Of a stretch of DNA of 38,562 nucleotides, positions 30,866-38,513 are shown piece by piece (within the stretch, counting starts at the first letter, position 1; each line of letters opens with the position of its first letter). Position numbers and translations under genes: made by a program. Below the pieces are notes generated by a model that was given only the letters and a program-made list of their open reading frames with translations, searched no databases and was not told the origin of the DNA. This stretch comes from JAJYRX01 sp041655275 (GTDB lineage Bacteria > Pseudomonadota > Gammaproteobacteria > Burkholderiales > Burkholderiaceae_B), in NCBI GenBank assembly GCA_041655275.1, contig JBBAFU010000018.1:1-38562 (forward strand), given 5' to 3'.

Positions 30866-31830
30866 CGCAGACCGTGGATCAGCTGGCCGCCCAGGAGCAG
30901 ACCCTGGGCAGCATACGCGGCATTGTGCGTACCATGAAGGCCCTGGCCGCGGTGAACGCCCCGGCCTACGAACAGGCGGCCCACACTATTGCCGCTTATC
31001 AGAAAACCATAGAACAGGGCTTTGCCGCCTTTGCCTGGTGCGCGCGTGAAAACACACGGGAAAATGCGCTGTTGCCTCCGGCGCCGGGCGCCGCCGGCGG
31101 GCGCATGGTGGTGGCTTTCGGCTCGGATCATGGTTTCTGCGGCAACTACAACGGCCTGATTGCCCGCGCCGTCCGCGCAGGCGATCAAAGCGCCCGGGGG
31201 CTCACCGCGCTGATCTGCGTGGGCGCACGCCTGCAGGCGGCCCTGCAGGAGTACGGGCTGCGTATCGATGCCCAGGTACTGCCGGCGGCCTCCACCGAAG
31301 GCCTGGGCAGGGTCGCGGGTGATGTGGTCACCTGGATGGAGCAGCTGGGACGCGAACACCTGCTGCAGGGCCTGCGCGTGGACCTGGCTTTCATGCGACG
31401 CACGGCCCATGGCGGCCAGGCACCCGTACTGTCGGCGCTGCTGCCGCTGGATCCCAAACTGCTGGCACCGGCCCGGCGCTGGCCTTCGCGCGCCCTGCCC
31501 CTGCTGCGCCGGCCACCTGCAGAACTGCTGCCCGCCCTTATCCGCCACTACCTGTTTGCACGCGCTTTCCAGGCCGGCGCCGAAGCCCTGGTCACAGAGA
31601 ATGCCGCCCGGCTGGCGCGCATGCAGCAGGCGGAACAATCCGTGGACGAGCGCCTGGCCGTGCTGGAGCGTCAGCTCGCCGGTCTGCGCCAGGACGCCAT
31701 TACCGATGAGCTCATGGATATCGTTATCGGCCACGAGACCCATCGCCGGCGCCGGCGCAAGCGACCCGGCAATGGCGACGATGTATCGGCTACCCCCGCT
31801 CAGGCGCCCAGCACAACGCCGCAGACCTGA
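30862..31830 (+). CDS. atpG: N-type ATPase gamma subunit
   Basis: 322 residues, last gene of the operon. The N-terminal helix (LGSIRGIVRTMKALAAVNAP) and the Rossmann-like central part with GSDHGFCGNYN are family features. The terminal helix LRQDAITDELMDIVIGHE ends with the E-x-x-D-I-x-x-G-type segment that forms the rotor shaft. A basic tail (HRRRRRKRPGN) and ~15 polar residues follow and may be non-structural. Gamma turns within the alpha3beta3 hexamer. The end overlaps the convergent diguanylate cyclase gene by 31 bases. Confidence 0.92.
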   Translation: MTQTVDQLAAQEQTLGSIRGIVRTMKALAAVNAPAYEQAAHTIAAYQKTIEQGFAAFAWCARENTRENALLPPAPGAAGGRMVVAFGSDHGFCGNYNGLIARAVRAGDQSARGLTALICVGARLQAALQEYGLRIDAQVLPAASTEGLGRVAGDVVTWMEQLGREHLLQGLRVDLAFMRRTAHGGQAPVLSALLPLDPKLLAPARRWPSRALPLLRRPPAELLPALIRHYLFARAFQAGAEALVTENAARLARMQQAEQSVDERLAVLERQLAGLRQDAITDELMDIVIGHETHRRRRRKRPGNGDDVSATPAQAPSTTPQT

Positions 31831-33344
31831 TTGCGCCCGGCACGTTTGGCCGCATAGAGCTGCCTGTCGGCCTGCACCACGAGCTCGCGCGCCCCGACCG
31901 AGGCATTCACGGACGTAGCTACCCCAACGCTCACCGTCAGACGGGAACCTTCGGCCAGAGGATTGGGCATCTGGCTGTCGAAAACCGCCTGACGGATGCG
32001 CTCGGCCACCCTGCAAGCGTCCTCATGCGAGGTTTCAGGCAGCAGGCAGATGAACTCCTCGCCCCCGTAACGGGCGACCAGATCGGTAGAACGCAGCAAG
32101 GCATCCTGGAGCATGCCCGCAAGCACGCGCAGATAATCATCGCCCGTGGCATGGCCGTAGTGATCGTTCACGCACTTGAAGTGGTCCACATCCACCATGA
32201 GTACACTCAGCGGTGCATCACTGCGCAGCTGGCGAGCATGCTCGCGCGACAGCATCTGTTCGAAATAGCGCCGGTTGGCCAGCAGTGTCAGGCTGTCGGT
32301 CTGGCTCTGGCGCTCCATGTCGGCATAGGCCTGCTGCAGCGCCTCCTGCTGCTCCAGAATTTGTGCATTGCTGCGCGCCAGCTCCCGGCTGAGATGACGG
32401 TAACGCCACAGCGCAATCACCAGCACCAGAATCAGGATGATGATGAAACCGCCCACCGTCTGCAGCATCAGCTGGCGGTTGCGCTGACTCAGATAGCGGT
32501 CAATCAGCTGCTCCTCGCCGACCTCGTGCGCCATCAGGGCGCGGCTGACATCGAGTACGGCCAGATACCGGTTGAACAGTACCGCCAGCGCCTCGTTTTC
32601 CGGTGTCCGCGTGAAATAGAAACCGTACTGGCGTGGAAAGCGGTGCAGCACATGGACAAGCTCCAGATCGAAATATTCCTGCAGGTAGCGCCGCTCCAGG
32701 AAGGCGTTCTTGTTATAGATGACGGCATCGAAACTACCGTCGCGCAGCTTGTCGAGCACGGCACCGGTGTCCGCCTGGTCCAGTGTGATGAGGTGCGCTT
32801 CGGGCACTTCGCGACGCACCACGCTTTCCATCACGCTACCCTTGAGAATGCCGATGCGATAGTTCGCCAGGTCACGCATGTCGTGAATGAGCAGCGGATG
32901 ACCGCGACGGCCGATGACGGCATAGTAGCCGTGGTAATACGGCAGGCTGAACACACCGTGCTCGCGCCGTTCCGCATTTTCGCTCAGCGCCAGAAAGACA
33001 TCGGATTCGCCCATCTGTACCTTGTACAGGCGGCTTGTGGGCAGCTCGCCCTGGCTGGTGTCGAACTCATAGCGCAGACCGAGTCGGGTGGCCAGATAGC
33101 ACCAGACATCCACGCCAACGCCGCGCCAGACCTTGCTGCGGGCGTCATAGCGCGCCAGCGGGGGAATATCCACCGCCTGCACACGCAACACGGGCAGATT
33201 GCGCACGAACTCACGGTCCTGCTCATCAAGCAGGACCGAAGCACGCAGGTTCAGATAACGCTCACCCTCGCAGGCATGTGCCCATATGGCCGGAAGCAGA
33301 CTGGCCAGAAGCAGCACAAGCCCATGGACGAAAACGCGGCTCAT
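31800..33344 (-). CDS. Diguanylate cyclase with periplasmic SBP-like sensor domain
   Basis: 514 residues: a signal peptide (1-23), a family 3 solute-binding-like periplasmic domain (~45-270), a transmembrane helix (297-313), a short coiled coil and a GGDEF domain with active-site GGEEF (427-431). The inhibitory I-site RSTD (418-421) precedes it by five residues, as in product-inhibited enzymes. It should make c-di-GMP from two GTP in response to a small periplasmic ligand, perhaps an amino acid given the SBP type. The ribosome binding site is weak. A TACAAT near 33391-33396 on the minus strand could be its -10 box. It may signal together with the GGDEF-EAL protein at 34.5 kb. Confidence 0.92.
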   Translation of the reverse strand: MSRVFVHGLVLLLASLLPAIWAHACEGERYLNLRASVLLDEQDREFVRNLPVLRVQAVDIPPLARYDARSKVWRGVGVDVWCYLATRLGLRYEFDTSQGELPTSRLYKVQMGESDVFLALSENAERREHGVFSLPYYHGYYAVIGRRGHPLLIHDMRDLANYRIGILKGSVMESVVRREVPEAHLITLDQADTGAVLDKLRDGSFDAVIYNKNAFLERRYLQEYFDLELVHVLHRFPRQYGFYFTRTPENEALAVLFNRYLAVLDVSRALMAHEVGEEQLIDRYLSQRNRQLMLQTVGGFIIILILVLVIALWRYRHLSRELARSNAQILEQQEALQQAYADMERQSQTDSLTLLANRRYFEQMLSREHARQLRSDAPLSVLMVDVDHFKCVNDHYGHATGDDYLRVLAGMLQDALLRSTDLVARYGGEEFICLLPETSHEDACRVAERIRQAVFDSQMPNPLAEGSRLTVSVGVATSVNASVGARELVVQADRQLYAAKRAGRNQVCGVVLGA

Positions 33345-33423
33345 GGCGGATATCGGTCAGGACAGGCAGTCGAAAATGGTGCAAAATTGTAATCGATTCC
33401 GGCACATATACTGCAAATACCCA

Positions 33424-33438
33424 TGCCGGCCACCGGCA
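33424..33438 (-). terminator. Possible terminator hairpin after the AraC-type gene
   Basis: TGCCGG-CCA-CCGGCA is a perfect 6-bp stem 26 bases after the stop of the AraC-family gene. There is no T-run on the minus strand, so the terminator call is weak. It could also be a regulatory site in front of the diguanylate cyclase gene. Confidence 0.3.
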
Positions 33439-33463
33439 ACAGGCCCAGCGTCTGCCCTGATGT

Positions 33464-34348
33464 TTAGCTGGGTTCGGCCCGTGCCCGCCGGAAGTCGCGC
33501 GGGGCCATGCCCACCGACCGGGAAAAGAAATGGCTGAATGCCGAGACTTCGCTGAACCCAAGGGTTTCGGCGATTTCGGCGATGGTTTTTTCGGTGTAGA
33601 GCAATTCTCGCTTGGCCTGCAACGCCATGCGCTGCTGGACGATGTCATTAGGCGTGTGACCGGTCGCCGACTTGCAGGCCCTTTGCAGGGTTCTTTCGCT
33701 CACGCCAAGCGCCGACGCGAAATCCGCGAGCTGCCAGCGCAGGTAGAAATGATGCTCGACCAGCGCGCGGAACTCATGATAGAGGCTGTTGCCGCAGCGC
33801 CGCGTTGCCGTCCCGGGTTGCACTTCGAGCACACGCACCATTTGCACCATGAGCGCCATGCCATAGGCGAACATGTCGATAGCGGTGTAACCGTCCCGCC
33901 GATCGAAAGTACCTTCCAGTGCCCGGAACAGCGCAGCCACGCCGGCGGCATCGGCGCTGACGCCATCGCCTGTGACGACCGCAGGGCGATCAAGCCGGGC
34001 ACGGACCGACTTGCCCATCTGTGCCGCAAGATCGCTTACGAAACTGCTGGCCAGCGTCAGGCAGTAACCGCTGGCCTGGCGCGAAAGCATGAAGGCATGG
34101 ATCACGGGCGGGGGCACAATCACCAGCGCGGGCCCCTTGAATTCATAACGCTCGCCATCCAGCACCACCATCATGTCGCCCTTTTCCAGCCAGATGAAAT
34201 GATGGAGATCGATATGCCGATGCGCATTCACTTGCGCCCCGTACATTCCGATAAACTCACCCATTGATTCCAGATAGAGATAACGGGGCTGGGCGCTTCG
34301 ATATTCCGTTCTGTAAAGCGCGTATAGCGGCACTACCTTGTCAGCCAT
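33464..34348 (-). CDS. AraC-family transcriptional regulator (PobR/HpaA-like)
   Basis: 294 residues. An N-terminal cupin-like sensor domain (AHRHIDLHHFIWLEKGDMMV, then FKGPALVIVPPPVIHAF) is followed by the two helix-turn-helix units of the AraC DNA-binding domain (~195-290), e.g. LADFASALGVSERTLQRACK and KTIAEIAETLGFSEVSAFSH. The sensor part resembles PobR and HpaA, regulators of 4-hydroxybenzoate or 4-hydroxyphenylacetate catabolism. No aromatic-degradation gene is next to it, so the target is unknown. It is divergent from the GGDEF-EAL gene across a 181-base gap. Confidence 0.9.
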   Translation of the reverse strand: MADKVVPLYALYRTEYRSAQPRYLYLESMGEFIGMYGAQVNAHRHIDLHHFIWLEKGDMMVVLDGERYEFKGPALVIVPPPVIHAFMLSRQASGYCLTLASSFVSDLAAQMGKSVRARLDRPAVVTGDGVSADAAGVAALFRALEGTFDRRDGYTAIDMFAYGMALMVQMVRVLEVQPGTATRRCGNSLYHEFRALVEHHFYLRWQLADFASALGVSERTLQRACKSATGHTPNDIVQQRMALQAKRELLYTEKTIAEIAETLGFSEVSAFSHFFSRSVGMAPRDFRRARAEPS

Positions 34349-34529
34349 GACATAAATTCACAAGTTGCAGTCGTCTCTGAGCATTGCCAGGTACAAGGGT
34401 ATCAACGATACTTCCCGGCAGCAAAAGTCTGTGGAGTACAGGCAAAATTATATCGCCGGAGCACGGTCCCATCATGAATCAGACCCGCGCTCAGAGTGGT
34501 CTAAACCTGAGGGGGATTGACGCGCTGTA

Positions 34530-36056
34530 ATGTCAGCACTCTGGGAATTTCACTGGTACATTCAACTGCTGCTGTTCGCAGTCTGTTTTGGCGCGCTGGC
34601 GGCCCTGATCGGATTCCAGCGCAAGTGCAGGCGACTGCGGGAGGAGCTGAACTGCCAGAAGCTGGCCCTGGAAACAGCGCTGGAACGCATTAGTGCACAA
34701 GCCAGCCAGTACGCCGGAATCCACCAGGCAGCCTTGTGCGATCTGCTCACCGGACTGCCTCAGCGCGCAGTATTGCTGAAACGCATCCAGCAGGAGATTG
34801 TGTACACGCGCAGCACCCATCAGTTCGGTGCCATCCTGATGCTTGATGTCGATGCTTTCCGCAAGATCAATCAGGCCTATGGCCTGAGCACCGGCGATGC
34901 CATACTGCGGGCTATCGGCGAGCGCCTGACGGAGCAGACACGCGCCCATGATCTCATCTCGCGCACCAATGGCGACGAGTTCACCGTTCTGCTCACCCAG
35001 ATGGGCGACAATTCGGCAGCCGCCGCGCAAAATGTCCATCGCCGGGCGCGCACCTTGCATGCGGCCATTACCGGCGAACCCTTTCGGGTGGCCAGCCATG
35101 TGCTGTCCGTGCATATCAGTATAGGCATCACCATGTTGCAGCCACATGGCCCGGAAGTCGACCAGATTCTGCAGGAGGCGGGTATGGCCCTCGCCAAAGT
35201 ACAGGAAAACGGCGGCAACCAGTTCCTGTTCTTCAACCCCGACCTCCAGAATCAGATCGAGCAGGAACTGGCGCTGGAACGCGATCTGCGCGCGGCCGTG
35301 TGCCAGGAGCAGCTGGCGTTGCACGCACAATCCAAATACGACCGCAGTGGCGCAATCATCGGCGCCGAACTGCTGTCACGCTGGCAGCATCCCGCCTTGG
35401 GCGCCATTGCCCCGGCGCGCTTCATTCCCGTGCTGGAATCCACGGACCTGATGCTGCCCTACACCTACTGGGCACTGGAACAGACCTGCCTGCTCTGGAG
35501 CGCGCTAACCGCTGTACCCGATAATTTCAGCCTGTCGCTCAATATCAGCCCGCAATGCCTGCTGGCCGAAAACTTCGTGACGTCCGTGATGGAGATCCTG
35601 GAGCGCCACACCATGCCTTGCGAGCGACTGATCTTCGAAATCACCGAGGCCGCCTGGCTGGACGACCTGAACTCCGCCGTGCGATGCATGAGCCGGCTGA
35701 CCGCAGCGGGCATCCGTTTTTCCGTGGACGATTTCGGTACCGGCTACACCAACCTCACCTATCTGAAGGCCTTGCCGATACACGAGCTGAAAATAGACCG
35801 CTCGCAGATCCAGGGTTTGCCCGATGATACAGACAGCCGGGCCATCGTGCGCATGATCCTGAGCCTTGCGCACCAGCTGGGCCTGTACGTCGTGGCGGAA
35901 GGCATAGAGACGCAGGAACAGGCCGACTTCCTGTTCCAGCACAATTGCAACGCTATCCAGGGCTACCTGAAGGCCAGGCCCCAGCCACTGGGGGAGTGGT
36001 TGGAGGGATGGCCGGAGGGCGTCTTGCACGCACCCGATCAGGCCTGCACGACGTGA
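34530..36056 (+). CDS. GGDEF-EAL protein with degenerate GGDEF and likely active EAL domain
   Basis: 508 residues: one N-terminal membrane helix (~10-28), a coiled coil, a GGDEF domain (~70-240) whose active site reads NGDEF (147-151), and an EAL domain (~245-495). The first Gly of GGDEF is Asn, so cyclase activity is doubtful. The EAL domain keeps its catalytic residues: Glu280 in GAELLSRW (ELL in place of EAL), LNISPQ, FEITE, DDFGTGY, LKIDRS and AEGIET. It is therefore probably a c-di-GMP phosphodiesterase with a GTP-sensing or structural GGDEF part. GAGGGGG lies 15 bases before the ATG. The end overlaps the convergent higA gene by 19 bases. Confidence 0.9.
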   Translation: MSALWEFHWYIQLLLFAVCFGALAALIGFQRKCRRLREELNCQKLALETALERISAQASQYAGIHQAALCDLLTGLPQRAVLLKRIQQEIVYTRSTHQFGAILMLDVDAFRKINQAYGLSTGDAILRAIGERLTEQTRAHDLISRTNGDEFTVLLTQMGDNSAAAAQNVHRRARTLHAAITGEPFRVASHVLSVHISIGITMLQPHGPEVDQILQEAGMALAKVQENGGNQFLFFNPDLQNQIEQELALERDLRAAVCQEQLALHAQSKYDRSGAIIGAELLSRWQHPALGAIAPARFIPVLESTDLMLPYTYWALEQTCLLWSALTAVPDNFSLSLNISPQCLLAENFVTSVMEILERHTMPCERLIFEITEAAWLDDLNSAVRCMSRLTAAGIRFSVDDFGTGYTNLTYLKALPIHELKIDRSQIQGLPDDTDSRAIVRMILSLAHQLGLYVVAEGIETQEQADFLFQHNCNAIQGYLKARPQPLGEWLEGWPEGVLHAPDQACTT

Positions 36057-36334
36057 GTTGCCTCGACGTCGAAGCTGCGTCCTGAGTGCCGGGCCTGCCA
36101 GAGATCGTGATCGGCCTGCATCTGCAGCCACATGATCGCCGTAGGTGCAGCAACCCACTTGGACAGCCGAATGGCAAGGTCCAGGCTTACGGCGGAACGG
36201 CCGTTGATGAAGCGTGAAAGCTGAACCCTCGATATACCGAGTTGCCGGGCCGCCTCGGTCACCGTCAGCCCGAACTCAGGAAGAATATCCTCCTTCACGA
36301 TGCTGCCGGGATGAGGCGGGTTGCGCATGTGCAT
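36038..36334 (-). CDS. higA: HigA-family antitoxin, no HigB toxin adjacent
   Basis: 98 residues of the HigA addiction-module family: MRNPPHPGSIVKEDILPEFG, then the helix-turn-helix (LTVTEAARQLGISRVQLSRF, INGRSAVSLDLAIRLSKW) and the tail WLQMQADHDLWQARH. HigA binds and neutralises HigB and represses the operon. HigB normally lies directly upstream, but here the upstream gene, 22 bases away, is the unrelated fusion protein at 36356-37306. So higA is an orphan antitoxin or regulator, or works with that protein. GGAG seven bases before ATG 36334 supports the start; ATG 36328 is an alternative. A palindrome lies just upstream. Confidence 0.9.
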   Translation of the reverse strand: MHMRNPPHPGSIVKEDILPEFGLTVTEAARQLGISRVQLSRFINGRSAVSLDLAIRLSKWVAAPTAIMWLQMQADHDLWQARHSGRSFDVEATHVVQA

Positions 36335-36348
36335 GAGCGTGCTCCTGC

Positions 36349-36358
36349 TGATCGATCA
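36349..36358. promoter_or_regulatory. Perfect 10-bp palindrome before higA
   Basis: TGATCGATCA overlaps the stop codon of the upstream gene and lies 15 bases before higA. HigA proteins bind palindromes near their own start, so this may be its operator. The same decamer occurs before the PD-(D/E)XK gene (11094-11103). Confidence 0.3.
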
Positions 36359-37306
36359 TTCCTCTAATAAGTCCCGAATCATCTTACCTGTTTCCTGCAG
36401 CAGGTAGTCGCTATTCAGCCCGTTGGGCCTAGTGGCAAAGGGAATGACCGCCAGAAGCGTTTCATCATGCCGGGCGAACCGGAGATATCTGTTGCTCTGT
36501 CCGCCGTTCGTGGAAGCAGGCCTGATGGCGTTCTTTTGAAGCCGGACCGGTGCGTCACCGAAGAAGGCTTTCAGAAAGTCGCGGGCGTGCATCGCACCTA
36601 CGCCGATGATCAGCCTGGGCTTATGTGCTGCGCGCAGGGCGGCAAACCTTGAAAAGCCGGAAACATAAGTCTTGAAACTTTCCTTGGTGGGGAAGTCGAC
36701 GGCGCTTTGCAGCGATTCGCTCCAGAGGGCGTGATCGTCCTTCTGGAAAGCAATCGGGAAGAGATTCAGCTTGAGAACCTCATCCGATATATCGAGATAT
36801 TTTGAAGCATCCAAGCCATGAATTGCTGCGTAAAGCTTTATGAGTGCCCAATTGAAGGGGTATTGTGCGCTCTCTTCTGTAAAGAACCGATAGTCCTGAT
36901 TGAGTGCGACAGACCCGCGACTGATTTCCGTCGGCAGTATCTTTCCATAATAGGTCTGTCTTTCCTGTGCATCTTGCTCTGAATTGCCCGCAGAGCCCCA
37001 CTCGATGCCGCACAGCCAAGTCTGCGCTTCCAGAGAGCCACCGTCGCATCCTGAAAAGGAATTCACCCACGCTTCGAGGGCATCGGGCCGCGCCACGCGC
37101 CTTTTTAGCACTTCGCGTTGCCCCTCGGCATTGGCCGGGCCAATAATGCCCTCCTCCTCCAACCTGGCGAGTGCGGCCGAAGCAATGCCGTACCCCATGC
37201 GAAGCTTCCTCTGGACCAGCGAAACGTTTACCCAACGTGACTGAAGGACGAAGTCCCTGATCCGCGCCTCGGATTCGGGGCAAAAATGTGTTTTCTGGTT
37301 TTCCAT
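36356..37306 (-). CDS. FtsK-gamma-like winged helix fused to an unrecognised, possibly UDG-like domain
   Basis: 316 residues. Residues ~10-65 (ARIRDFVLQSRWVNVSLVQR, then KLRMGYGIASAALARLEEEG and IIGPAN) match the FtsK gamma domain, the winged helix that reads KOPS sequences. The motor domain of FtsK is absent. The remainder has WLCGIEWGS, LNLFPIAFQ, KPRLIIGVGAMHARDFL and a final IPFATRPNGLNSDYL. This pattern recalls the uracil-DNA-glycosylase superfamily fold, but I cannot confirm it. A DNA-binding and possibly base-excising or sensing role is inference. ATG 37306 with GGAG upstream is chosen over a start at 37333. higA follows 22 bases later, so the two are probably one operon. The lower GC content suggests acquisition. 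Confidence 0.75.
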   Translation of the reverse strand: MENQKTHFCPESEARIRDFVLQSRWVNVSLVQRKLRMGYGIASAALARLEEEGIIGPANAEGQREVLKRRVARPDALEAWVNSFSGCDGGSLEAQTWLCGIEWGSAGNSEQDAQERQTYYGKILPTEISRGSVALNQDYRFFTEESAQYPFNWALIKLYAAIHGLDASKYLDISDEVLKLNLFPIAFQKDDHALWSESLQSAVDFPTKESFKTYVSGFSRFAALRAAHKPRLIIGVGAMHARDFLKAFFGDAPVRLQKNAIRPASTNGGQSNRYLRFARHDETLLAVIPFATRPNGLNSDYLLQETGKMIRDLLEE

Positions 37307-37531
37307 GCGGATTTCTCCTAATGAGCAACCCACATATTATCATTTAAATCAAGAAATTGAAGATATTTAATGGCCGATTTTTGAGCAAAATCTATTAACA
37401 GGTTTTAGGCCGTCCTAACGTTCGGATTTAGGTGTTTTTGCTCTATTTGTTACTATTTCGTTCTGTATCCCTAATGACTGCCTGCTTTTGTGGTGATTTG
37501 ATGTGGTTAAATAACGACACATAAAACTCCA
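37307..37531. other. AT-rich intergenic region
   Basis: About 225 bases with clearly lower GC than the rest of the window separate two divergent accessory genes and should hold both promoters. No strong inverted repeat or consensus promoter stands out. Confidence 0.3.
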
Positions 37532-37765
37532 ATGAGCTCTGCAATATCCATAAGAATCGACAAAACACTGTACGAACAGGCGCGCAGCGAAGCATTGATT
37601 GAGTACCGCAGTATCTCCGAGCAGATCGAATACTGGGCGCAAGTTGGCCGGGTAGCTCTGGATAATCCTCAGCTGCCGGTAAGCTTCGATGCTGAATTCC
37701 TGGCCTCGCTGGCCGAACCACGTTCGCAAGCCATCAACTTCGTTCCCCGGTCGCGCCGCATATGA
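37532..37765 (+). CDS. ParD-like antitoxin
   Basis: 77 residues: a ribbon-helix-helix type N-terminus (SSAISIRIDKTLYEQARSEA) followed by EYRSISEQIEYWAQVGRVAL and a disordered-looking tail, as in the ParD-like antitoxin family (PF11903-type). It should bind DNA as a dimer and neutralise a toxin. Its stop overlaps the ATG of a 47-codon frame (ATGA), as would be expected for a coupled toxin gene, but that frame does not resemble a known toxin. No clear ribosome binding site is seen. The IS transposase fragment begins about 180 bases downstream. Confidence 0.75.
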   Translation: MSSAISIRIDKTLYEQARSEALIEYRSISEQIEYWAQVGRVALDNPQLPVSFDAEFLASLAEPRSQAINFVPRSRRI

Positions 37766-37905
37766 GCTACGGTATGCGCTCCCGTAAGCTTCCCCATGGA
37801 TGGGCGTTTCACCGCAACCCCTGCGGCGGCCATACGCTGCAAGCCCAGATCGAGCGGGCTGCGATTCTGATGCAGGACTCCGAAGTTCGACACCAAACGT
37901 TATAA
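37762..37905 (+). CDS. Short ORF coupled to the ParD-like antitoxin, possibly a truncated partner
   Basis: 47 residues (starting MSYGMRSRKLPHGWAFHRNP) whose ATG overlaps the antitoxin stop by ATGA, a typical toxin-antitoxin coupling. It ends at 37905, just before the mobile-element sequence. I recognise no toxin family. It could be a real small partner, or the remains of a toxin gene lost when the IS element arrived. Confidence 0.35.
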   Translation: MSYGMRSRKLPHGWAFHRNPCGGHTLQAQIERAAILMQDSEVRHQTL

Positions 37906-37943
37906 GGCATTGATCTATAAGGATCACACCTTAAAAATTGCCA

Positions 37944-38449
37944 CTACAACAGGGTCAGCTGCTGGTCTTGCGTCGGTTTTTTCAGCTTCAGTGCGTCCAG
38001 GACGGTTGATTGCTCCTTGGTGATGGCGGATACGCCGGACAGGGGTCGGTTATTGACGACGACCTGGTGGCGGTGGATCTGGCGCAGCTGCTCCAGCGCA
38101 CGCTCGGGCGAGAGCCCCGTGTTGGCCATGCTCAGGCGATGACGCATCAGGCGATAGAGAATCAGGGCCATGAAGCAGATCATCGCGTGGGCCCGGATGC
38201 GCTGCGGCAGACGGTGGTACACGGGGGCGATTTCGATCTCGGATTTCAGCACCCTGAAGCCGCGCTCGATGTCGGCCAGGCTCTTGTAGCGTTCAACAAT
38301 CTCGCGGGCGGGCAAGTCTTCGACATTGGTCACCAGCAACAGCTTGCCGTCCACCAGCTCCGCCTGTTGCAGGGCGGACTCATTGATGTCATAGGTGAGC
38401 AGGTCCGATTTCAGGTCCACCTTGATGATGGTAAGGGCTCCATCTCCCC
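37944..38449 (-). pseudogene. 3' part of an IS1634-type transposase, truncated at its 5' end
   Basis: The frame encodes DLKSDLLTYDINESALQQAE, then GKLLLVTNV, RYKSLADIERGFRVLKSEIE and APVYHRLPQRIRAHAMICFM, the C-terminal third of a DDE transposase of the IS1634/IS4-like group with the catalytic Glu region (YKSLADIERGFRVLK). The first ~300 residues of the enzyme are missing. The frame continues to about 38449, where the repeated TGATTGTC ends of another element begin, so the gene was probably cut by a later insertion. The AT-rich end beyond the stop (37920-37943) is likely the IS terminus. Confidence 0.75.
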
Positions 38450-38513
38450 CATGATTGTCAGTCCGACGTGATTGTCCGATGCTATGCGTGTCATATTTTC
38501 ACGCGGAGCAATC
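38449..38513 (+). mobile_element. Likely left end of a second mobile element
   Basis: Two nearby copies of TGATTGTC followed by TCCGA-like sequence (TGATTGTCAGTCCGACG and TGATTGTCCGATGC, 38452-38482) directly follow the point where the transposase reading frame loses identity. Repeated short motifs of this kind occur at transposon ends, where transposase binds. The element would extend beyond the window. Confidence 0.45.

Noticed and set aside
25227..31830. Calling the ATPase Na+-translocating
   Set aside because: The c subunit has Glu in place of the Na+-ligand Gln, and an N-type ring has been reported as H+-specific. The ion is left open.
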